Below are positions 1-4,848 of a DNA stretch of 6,043 nucleotides, piece by piece (the stretch's first letter is position 1; every line of letters begins with the position of its first letter). The notes under the pieces were generated by a model. The model was not told where the DNA came from. It worked only from the letters and a program-made list of their open reading frames with translations, and ran no database searches. The stretch is from assembly GCA_023395735.1 (NCBI GenBank), contig JAEWYI010000095.1:1-6043 (forward strand), given 5' to 3'. The DNA is from Cyanobacteria bacterium OH_SFB_17. GTDB taxonomy: Bacteria > Cyanobacteriota > Vampirovibrionia > Gastranaerophilales > Gastranaerophilaceae. A program made the position numbers and the translations under genes.

Positions 1-651
1 GTAGAGTGTTCCCATGTCGTATCCAAAAAATGGATAGAGGAGGCCGTCGTTTCCTAACATGAATCTAAAACAATCTCTGCCACTTAAGTTAGGTCCTTTA
101 GGGCCGTTTAAATCTACGACAATTTCGTTGGAGCAAAAGTTTTTCAATTTAGAATCTGCATTTGGCATTTGGTCGCAGTTTCCAGGAGAGTTGGTGATTG
201 AAACGAATTGCCCATCAGCAGTGACAAAAGTATATGGGGCTCCGACCATGACTATCAGAGTGCTTGTAGTTTTGCCGCCGAGAGCTGTTATAGTTGGATA
301 ATGTAAGCTTTGGAATCCACTGTAATTGTCATTGCTATATACTTCTACAGTTTTAAATATTTTAGGAATTTCTGTTTTGAAAATGGTTTGCCACTCTTCG
401 TCGGAAGTTTGGCCTTTAAAAAACTCGGTACATCTCATGTCATCACAGCCCATGGAGGCCATGTAGGATTTCATACCGTTGTTGAAGGTTGAATAGAATT
501 TTTGTAATTGAGTAACGTATTGAGTTTTTTGGTAGTTACTTATTAGTGTCGGGATTGTTAATGCAGCAACAATTCCAATAATAGCCAAAGTAATTAGTAC
601 TTCTGCAAGCGTAAACGCTTGGATTGTAAAAAGCGATTTTTCTTTTTTCAT
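1..651 (-). CDS. Type IV pilin-like / pseudopilin protein, downstream copy (3' end outside window)
   Basis: Reading the minus strand from the ATG at 651-649 gives 217 uninterrupted codons to the window edge, so the gene is intact here but lacks its C-terminus. The N-terminus is a type III (prepilin) signal: a short basic leader (MKKEKSLFTIQA), then FTLAEVLI with Glu at +5 of the predicted mature protein and a long hydrophobic helix (about residues 13-36). Such proteins are cleaved and N-methylated by a PilD-like prepilin peptidase and assembled into pili, pseudopili or competence fibres; which machine is used cannot be told here. The rest is a predicted extracytoplasmic domain with Cys at 69, 74, 159 and 173 matching the upstream copy, plus an extra Cys at 194. 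It is about 79% identical to the 687-1475 product by hand count, with one residue deleted near 155. The start is supported by AAGG 8 nt upstream. It follows the upstream copy by 35 bp and is probably co-transcribed. Confidence 0.92.
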   Translation of the reverse strand, partial: MKKEKSLFTIQAFTLAEVLITLAIIGIVAALTIPTLISNYQKTQYVTQLQKFYSTFNNGMKSYMASMGCDDMRCTEFFKGQTSDEEWQTIFKTEIPKIFKTVEVYSNDNYSGFQSLHYPTITALGGKTTSTLIVMVGAPYTFVTADGQFVSITNSPGNCDQMPNADSKLKNFCSNEIVVDLNGPKGPNLSGRDCFRFMLGNDGLLYPFFGYDMGTLY

Positions 652-659
652 ATTTTTTA

Positions 660-663
660 CCTT
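660..663 (-). promoter_or_regulatory. Ribosome binding site of the downstream pilin copy
   Basis: AAGG on the minus strand, 8 nt before the ATG at 651, in a leader nearly identical to that of the upstream copy (AAGG at 1486-1483, 7 nt before its ATG). The conservation fixes the start of the truncated gene. Confidence 0.65.
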
Positions 664-677
664 ATCTTTCTTGATAG

Positions 678-689
678 TTACAAGCTTTA
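678..689. repeat. 12-bp exact repeat, copy A (3' end of upstream pilin gene)
   Basis: TTACAAGCTTTA occurs here, covering the stop codon of the 687-1475 gene (687-689), and again at 1529-1540 in the leader upstream of that gene. Both are followed by similar AT-rich sequence ending in AATTC. They occupy equivalent places relative to the two pilin starts and probably mark the duplication unit boundary. Confidence 0.6.
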
Positions 690-1475
690 ATAATTCATCT
701 GCCAGCCTTCTTCCATAATCCTTGCTGCGCAGCCGTTTCCACCGACGTTGTCATCTATTTTAGAGCTTCCCGGAGTTCCGCAAGCTGTAGAGTCTAATTT
801 CCAAATGGAATCGGGTGCACCGTAAAGTGTTCCCATATCATATCCAGAATAAGGATAAAGTAATCCATCATTACCTAAATAGAATCCAAAAGCATCTCTG
901 CCTGAAATGTTTGGTCCTTTGGGTCCGTTTACATCTACAAAAACCACGTTGGAACAAAAGTTTCTTAATTTAGAATCTGCATTAGGCATTTGGTCGCAGT
1001 TTCCAGGGTAATTATCTATTATTGCAACGAATTGTCCGTCTGCGGTGATAAAAGTGTATGGAGCTCCACCGATACTGATGCCAGGGTTCGCATATTCACC
1101 TCCGAGTGCTTTTATAGATGGGTAATTTAGGCTGTTAAATTCACTATAATTGTCTTGAGTATATATAGTTAAATTTCTAAATATTTTAGGAATTTCTGTT
1201 TTGAATCGGGTTTGCCACTCTGCGTCTGAAGTTGCGCCTTTGAAAAATTCGGTACATCTCATGTCGTCACATCCCATGGATGCCATGTATGTCTTCATAC
1301 CGTTGTTGAAAGTTGAATAGAATTTTTTTAATTGAGTAACGTATTGAGTTTTTTGGTAGTTGCTTACCAGTGTCGGGATTGTTAATGCAGCAACAACTCC
1401 AATAATAGCCAAAGTAATTAGTACTTCTGCAAGCGTAAACGCTTGGATTGCAAAAAGCGATTTTTCTCTCTTCAT
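687..1475 (-). CDS. Type IV pilin-like / pseudopilin protein, complete upstream copy
   Basis: A 262-residue protein with a prepilin-type N-terminus: leader MKREKSLFAIQA, predicted cleavage A12|F13, then FTLAEVLI with Glu at +5 (residue 17) and a hydrophobic helix to about residue 36. Position -1 is Ala rather than the more usual Gly, which prepilin peptidases can accept. The C-terminal domain (about 40-262) should lie outside the membrane. It has six Cys (69, 74, 160, 174, 232, 249), enough for three disulfides, an Asp/Asn/Gly-rich stretch (DVNGPKGPN, 181-189; GNDGLLYP, 201-208) and the ending GWQMNY. The length fits minor pilins or pseudopilins of gut Melainabacteria-type genomes, which often carry many such genes; this comparison is from memory. 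ATG is chosen because AAGG lies 7 nt upstream and the signal begins there. The role (adhesion, DNA uptake, secretion or motility) is not resolved; no pilus assembly gene is in the window. Confidence 0.93.
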   Translation of the reverse strand: MKREKSLFAIQAFTLAEVLITLAIIGVVAALTIPTLVSNYQKTQYVTQLKKFYSTFNNGMKTYMASMGCDDMRCTEFFKGATSDAEWQTRFKTEIPKIFRNLTIYTQDNYSEFNSLNYPSIKALGGEYANPGISIGGAPYTFITADGQFVAIIDNYPGNCDQMPNADSKLRNFCSNVVFVDVNGPKGPNISGRDAFGFYLGNDGLLYPYSGYDMGTLYGAPDSIWKLDSTACGTPGSSKIDDNVGGNGCAARIMEEGWQMNY

Positions 1476-1528
1476 ATTTTTACCTTATCTTTTTTAACTC
1501 TACTGATACTACAACATTTTTGTGAATA

Positions 1529-1540
1529 TTACAAGCTTTA
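1529..1540. repeat. 12-bp exact repeat, copy B (leader of upstream pilin gene)
   Basis: Second copy of TTACAAGCTTTA. Because the other copy overlaps a pilin stop codon, this one may be the remnant 3' end of a lost third pilin gene or simply the outer edge of the duplicated segment. No coding remnant is recognisable further upstream. Confidence 0.5.
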
Positions 1541-1567
1541 TTTAATTCTTTTATTCTTTTTGTTTTT

Positions 1568-1573
1568 ATTATA
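1568..1573 (-). promoter_or_regulatory. Candidate -10 box for the pilin operon
   Basis: A perfect TATAAT lies on the minus strand in the 170-bp divergent gap 1476-1645. A start near 1561 would give a leader of about 85 nt. No good -35 is seen at the expected spacing (CTTTTT at 1596-1591), and the gap is very AT-rich, so chance occurrence is a real possibility. The rest of the gap must also hold the promoter of the plus-strand gene at 1646, but no convincing box was found for it. No hairpin terminator or riboswitch-like structure is apparent. Confidence 0.35.
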
Positions 1574-1645
1574 TATTTCTACTATGCCCAAAAAAGTAAT
1601 TTAATTAACAATTATGCAACGTTTCAGAGGTAAAATTAAATATTT

Positions 1646-2857
1646 ATGAAAAAATTATTCCTTATCGTAACTTTAATATTGGCTCAAAGTTTTTTTGTAC
1701 CGCAAAGTTTTGCGAAGACCTCAAAAACTTCTACTCCGCAGACAAAATATAAATATGAGCAAAAAGTTTTAAGGCAAGTGGAAAAAGAAAAATATAAAAG
1801 AAGCCTTTTGCCAGAATCGGGTTATATGACAAGCGAGGAGTATGAAAATCTTTCAAGAGATATTTCAAATTCTGAAAGAGAAATTCCTTCTCCAGAGCTA
1901 CCAAAAGATATAAAAATGAAATATGTTCCCCAACCGATTTACAAACTTGGCAGGTATAACAGTCCTCCAGGGTCTGTTGAGTTGAAGCTTGAGCGAAAGT
2001 TTAAATTTGACAGACAAATTATTTGCAAAGGAGTCACCTCTCCAAACAAGGATGTACTTGTGTATCCTGTTGTTTATTATTATGCTGATAATCAGTGTGT
2101 TTCAGGAGATGTTTTTGTAATTCCTTTAGACAAAACTCTGCCCGATGTTGAAAGAATCAAACGTGCAAATATTATAAAGCGAAATCCTGCTCCGATTTTG
2201 TCAACAGATAAAGATATAAGCGAAAAATTTACGTTCAGAACAATGACTCCGGTGGATTTTTCCGCGGACGGAAAAATACTTTTGGCGAAAGAAAAAATCG
2301 GAAATGTCGAAGATGGCATATGGCAAACAAATGTTTGGGTGTATAATTTTGAAACAAAAGAGGCTAAAGAGCTTTCTGAAATAAGGGATGCAATAAGTTA
2401 TTATTGGCTTCAAAACAAAACTCTTTTTTTAGACCAAAAAAGGTGGGATATTCAGCCGTTGGGATTTTCTGCTGAGAACCCTGACAGGATAATAGTTTCA
2501 GCTATCGGCTATACAGGTAAAAACCCCAAATTCCTTGGGAATTGGAGCATTGATGTTAATGGTGAAAGAAGCGAGTTGATTTCTCTTTTTGAACCTTCGG
2601 CAAAGATTGTCGCAAGCGGCTATAAGCTTGTTGAAGACGGGGTTGTTGACCCTAAAACTCTTTTAAAGGATGAAAAGAAAAAAGATAAACAAATTAAACA
2701 TAAGAGAAAACTTGAAAAAAAAGCAGTAAAAACAAAGAAGAAGCAAAAAAAACACATCTATAAATCAAAAATAAAAGAAATGAAGAAAATCGAGCGCGAA
2801 ACACTGCATGAATACAACAAACAAAACCGAAAACACTCAATTACAGGTCTTGATTAA
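1646..2857 (+). CDS. Exported protein of unknown function with lysine-rich C-terminal tail
   Basis: A 403-residue protein I do not recognise. Residues 1-23 form a clear Sec signal peptide (MKK, hydrophobic core LFLIVTLILA, predicted cleavage SFA|K24). Residues 24-90 are charged, probably partly helical. Residues about 115-335 are beta-rich, with segments reminiscent of TolB/WD-like propeller strands: VDFSADGKILLA (203-214) followed by WVYNFETKEAKEL (231-243), and LGFSAENPDRIIVSA (272-286) followed by WSIDVNGERSEL (300-311). Only two or three such units are visible, too few for a full propeller. Two Cys (127, 151) could form a disulfide. Residues about 336-397 are extremely Lys-rich, likely a charged helix. 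No lipobox or C-terminal anchor is seen. ATG is chosen because the signal peptide begins there; the nearest purine-rich site, AGAGG at 1626-1630, is 15 nt away, longer than usual. It is divergent from the pilin pair and overlaps the deaminase gene tail-to-tail. A cell-envelope location is inference. Confidence 0.85.
   Translation: MKKLFLIVTLILAQSFFVPQSFAKTSKTSTPQTKYKYEQKVLRQVEKEKYKRSLLPESGYMTSEEYENLSRDISNSEREIPSPELPKDIKMKYVPQPIYKLGRYNSPPGSVELKLERKFKFDRQIICKGVTSPNKDVLVYPVVYYYADNQCVSGDVFVIPLDKTLPDVERIKRANIIKRNPAPILSTDKDISEKFTFRTMTPVDFSADGKILLAKEKIGNVEDGIWQTNVWVYNFETKEAKELSEIRDAISYYWLQNKTLFLDQKRWDIQPLGFSAENPDRIIVSAIGYTGKNPKFLGNWSIDVNGERSELISLFEPSAKIVASGYKLVEDGVVDPKTLLKDEKKKDKQIKHKRKLEKKAVKTKKKQKKHIYKSKIKEMKKIERETLHEYNKQNRKHSITGLD
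2854..2857. other. 4-bp tail-to-tail gene overlap with shared stop bases
   Basis: The plus-strand exported-protein gene ends with TAA at 2855-2857, and the minus-strand deaminase gene ends with TAA read from 2856-2854. Together they form the palindrome TTAA. No GC-rich hairpin followed by a T-run is visible on either strand nearby, so transcripts probably run into each other's 3' coding ends. Confidence 0.9.
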
Positions 2858-3942
2858 AAATTATTGTTTAATTTTTTAATGATGTTTCCATAAAACTTGT
2901 CGTTTTCAAGTTCAAAAAATTTATCATTAAAGGCTTTTATTTTTAACTCTTTTTCTGTCTCTGGCAAAAACGCTGTTTTTATTCCGTTTAGGCAAAGAGT
3001 TTTAATTTCTTCCCAAGAAGTCACAATTTCTGCTTGATAAATTTTTAGCAATTCAGAAGGCATAGAAGCCTTGAAAAAAGGCGGGTCATCTGTACTGAAA
3101 GAAGCCAATATTCCTTCTTTGAGCATTCTTTTGAGCGGATGATTTTTAGGCTCGATTCCTGCAATCATATAGTTGGAAGACGGATTTGTTTCAATTCCGA
3201 TTTTTTCATTTTTAACTCTTTCAACAAGTTCTTCATCATCAAAAAGAGCCAAGCCGTGACCTATTCTTTTTGCACCAAAATCTATCGCCATCATCATTGA
3301 CTCTGTTGGAGATAAATCTTCTGAATTCGGGGTTTCGCCTGCATGGATTGTGCAAGGAAGCTTGTCTTTTATAAATTCAAATTCTTTTGTAAATCTTTTC
3401 AGTGAAAAATTCTTTTCGTCGCCTGCAATATCTACTCCAACGAAAAATTCAGGATATTTTTTGCTTAATTCTACAGCTTTAACGAATGTATTTTCAACTT
3501 CGTTTTGAAAATGCCTTTCGCCTGCTAAAATCACTCTGAAATCGGGTGCGCTAAAACCTTTGCTTTCAATTTGTTTTTTTGCAGAAACTATTCCGTCGAT
3601 TACTCCTTGAAAAGCGACATCTCCTCTGTAGGCAAAGCGCATTTCAGTGTATAAAACTCCGTCTTCAAATTCTTTCATGCAAAAATCATATGTGGATTCC
3701 ATAATCTGTTTTGGGGTTTTGATAATCGGAGTTATTTTGTCAAAATAGTGGATAAAATCGACAAGCCCGTCATATTTTTCAGGGATATAAACAAATTTTT
3801 CCGCTTCCTCTGTTGTGAAATTTTTTTCATCAACAAGAATTTGTTTTACACGGTTAAAAGAAGGTGCGCCATCAAGATGAAGGTGTATCTGAGCTTTTGG
3901 GACATGTTTAAATAAATCGTATAATTCTTCTTCTAAATTCAA
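2854..3942 (-). CDS. add: Adenosine deaminase-family metallohydrolase
   Basis: A 362-residue cytosolic enzyme of the amidohydrolase superfamily (A_deaminase family), expected to hydrolyse the amino group of adenosine or a related adenine compound in purine salvage. Family landmarks are in order: HLHLDG with metal ligands H20 and H22; YTEMRFAY (98-105); the substrate-loop region DIAGDE (171-176); HAGE (200-203) with metal ligand H200 and catalytic E203; RIGHG (226-230) with H229; TNPSSN (252-257); and STDDP (283-287) with D285 as metal ligand and D286. All catalytic residues are present. The length is slightly above the roughly 330-350 usual for bacterial enzymes. Adenine deaminase or aminodeoxyfutalosine deaminase (menaquinone route) belong to the same family and cannot be excluded. 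The start is TTG: an in-frame TAA (the zupT stop) lies five codons upstream and AAGGAG is 8 nt away. It is the second gene of a zupT-add operon with a 12-bp gap. Confidence 0.9.
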   Translation of the reverse strand: MNLEEELYDLFKHVPKAQIHLHLDGAPSFNRVKQILVDEKNFTTEEAEKFVYIPEKYDGLVDFIHYFDKITPIIKTPKQIMESTYDFCMKEFEDGVLYTEMRFAYRGDVAFQGVIDGIVSAKKQIESKGFSAPDFRVILAGERHFQNEVENTFVKAVELSKKYPEFFVGVDIAGDEKNFSLKRFTKEFEFIKDKLPCTIHAGETPNSEDLSPTESMMMAIDFGAKRIGHGLALFDDEELVERVKNEKIGIETNPSSNYMIAGIEPKNHPLKRMLKEGILASFSTDDPPFFKASMPSELLKIYQAEIVTSWEEIKTLCLNGIKTAFLPETEKELKIKAFNDKFFELENDKFYGNIIKKLNNNF

Positions 3943-3950
3943 GTAAGAAA

Positions 3951-3956
3951 CTCCTT
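3951..3956 (-). promoter_or_regulatory. Strong Shine-Dalgarno deciding the TTG start of add
   Basis: AAGGAG on the minus strand, 8 nt before TTG at 3942-3940. Its first two bases are the last two of the zupT stop codon (TAAGGAG), so termination on zupT and initiation on add are close enough for translational coupling. No in-frame ATG exists between that stop and the HLHLDG motif. Confidence 0.85.
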
Positions 3957-4758
3957 AACCTAGTAACAAAAGGCTTGTCCATATAAAGAAAACCCCAAAT
4001 AAGATACCAAAAACAGAATAGTGGTCGTCGCCGTATTCTCTTGAAAGTGGTAAAAGTGTATCAAATGATATGTATACCATAATTCCGCCAACAGCAGCGA
4101 ATAAAAATCCGACAGCTGCTTCAGGTAAAAATGTTTTTAGAACGAACATTCCTGCAAGAGCTCCTATAGGCTCTGAGATTCCTGAAAGGAAAGTGTACCA
4201 AATCGCAAGCCTTTTTTTGCCTGTTGCGTGGTATATAGGAAGCGCTACGGCTATTCCTTCAGGAATATTGTGTAACGCAATTGCTAACGCAACGGTTGCG
4301 CCGATTGCCAGATTTTGAGAAGCAACAAAGAATGTTGCAATCCCTTCAGGAAAATTGTGAACGCATATTGCAATAGCGGTTAAAAGACCGGCTCTTTTGA
4401 TTTTGTGATGATGCGAGCACAAAGAGTTTGAGCAGTTATCTTTGACACTGAACAAATCTTCTTCAATGTGATCAGGCATAAAATAATCTATTAAAACAGC
4501 AATTACAATCCCTATTGCAAAGCCAATAAAAACCATCCATTCCGCGTTTGTAGGAAAATATTTTATTAAAAGCTCTTTTGCGCCATCTAAAATTTCTGTA
4601 AAAGAAAGAAAAATCATGACCCCAGCAGAAAAACCTAATCCGACTGAAAGCGCTTTCATGTTTGTTCTTTTGATAAAAAACGTGAAAAACCCGCCAAGGA
4701 CTGTAGCTAATCCGGCGAACAATGTCATAAGTAGTGCTATTTTATAATTTACTGGCAT
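3955..4758 (-). CDS. zupT: ZIP-family divalent metal (zinc) importer, ZupT-like
   Basis: A 267-residue inner-membrane protein resembling bacterial ZupT (E. coli about 257), which takes up zinc and, less selectively, iron, manganese and other divalent ions. About eight hydrophobic segments are visible, roughly 6-28, 36-55, 74-94, 122-147, 149-172, 180-203, 206-225 and 245-266. The two ZIP signature motifs are intact: HNFPEG (134-139) in TM4 and HNIPEG (163-168) in TM5, supplying the His/Glu/Asn ligands of the binuclear transport site. SGISEP (182-187) in the next helix is also typical. The TM3-TM4 cytoplasmic loop carries C109, C114 and HHH (116-118), plus H97, a likely metal-sensing or relay loop. 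ATG is supported by AAGGGA 6 nt upstream. It is the first gene of the operon with add and diverges from metG across a 90-bp gap. Ion preference is inferred from the family. Confidence 0.93.
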   Translation of the reverse strand: MPVNYKIALLMTLFAGLATVLGGFFTFFIKRTNMKALSVGLGFSAGVMIFLSFTEILDGAKELLIKYFPTNAEWMVFIGFAIGIVIAVLIDYFMPDHIEEDLFSVKDNCSNSLCSHHHKIKRAGLLTAIAICVHNFPEGIATFFVASQNLAIGATVALAIALHNIPEGIAVALPIYHATGKKRLAIWYTFLSGISEPIGALAGMFVLKTFLPEAAVGFLFAAVGGIMVYISFDTLLPLSREYGDDHYSVFGILFGVFFIWTSLLLLG

Positions 4759-4764
4759 AATTAT

Positions 4765-4770
4765 TCCCTT
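4765..4770 (-). promoter_or_regulatory. Ribosome binding site of zupT
   Basis: AAGGGA on the minus strand, 6 nt before the ATG at 4758, directly preceded by a run of A residues (eight T on the plus strand, 4769-4776). It supports the chosen start. Confidence 0.7.
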
Positions 4771-4793
4771 TTTTTTAATAATACCATGAACAA

Positions 4794-4799
4794 ATTATA
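4794..4799 (-). promoter_or_regulatory. Candidate -10 box for the zupT-add operon
   Basis: TATAAT on the minus strand, predicting a start near 4787 and a leader of about 29 nt that contains the AAGGGA site. A second TATAAT lies at 4821-4816. Neither has a clear -35, and the gap is almost all A and T, so the choice is tentative. Confidence 0.35.
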
Positions 4800-4833
4800 A
4801 AAATTTTAATATCTTATTATATAGGTTTTTTTT

Positions 4834-4842
4834 TGATATAAT
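4834..4842 (+). promoter_or_regulatory. Extended -10 promoter of metG, predicted leaderless start
   Basis: TGATATAAT is a perfect extended -10 (TG-n-TATAAT). With the hexamer at 4837-4842, the expected transcription start, seven bases after its end, falls on 4849, the A of the metG ATG. A weak -35 (TTATTA, 4814-4819) sits at 17-bp spacing; a T9 tract (4826-4834) occupies the end of the spacer. No Shine-Dalgarno is present between the box and the ATG. Confidence 0.7.
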
Positions 4843-4848
4843 ATTTTT

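Larger units (their letters stand above)
1..1486 (-). repeat. Tandem duplication of leader plus pilin gene
   Basis: Bases 1-663 and 822-1486 are homologous along their whole length: the Shine-Dalgarno leader (GATAAGGTAAAAA-TATGAA on the minus strand) and the first 217/218 codons. Long stretches are identical at protein level (residues 11-26, 51-61 and 63-80). Divergence clusters at residues 100-136 and 151-156. The unit is the gene with its own ribosome-binding region, which points to tandem gene duplication rather than unrelated paralogues. Confidence 0.85.

Noticed and set aside
59..492. Plus-strand open frames at 59-301 and 310-492
   Set aside because: They lie inside the minus-strand pilin frame, which reads through the whole region, is homologous to the neighbouring gene and explains the sequence.
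1..651. Downstream pilin copy as a pseudogene
   Set aside because: All 217 codons are open, the start and ribosome site are conserved, and the only length change against its sister is one in-frame codon.
1541..1570. T-rich stretch as an intrinsic terminator
   Set aside because: No GC-rich stem precedes the T-runs, and both flanking genes are transcribed away from this region.
2092..2413. Minus-strand open frames within the exported-protein gene
   Set aside because: They are antisense to a gene with a signal peptide and continuous coding character, and have no ribosome site or recognisable protein features.
4070..4318. Plus-strand open frame inside the ZupT gene
   Set aside because: It is antisense to conserved transmembrane helices including HNFPEG and HNIPEG; its composition is that of a shadow frame.
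4794..4810. AT-rich near-palindrome as a possible Zur or Fur operator
   Set aside because: The symmetry around AAAATTTT breaks at the fifth base on each side and is expected often in a gap made almost only of A and T; it does not match a known box.
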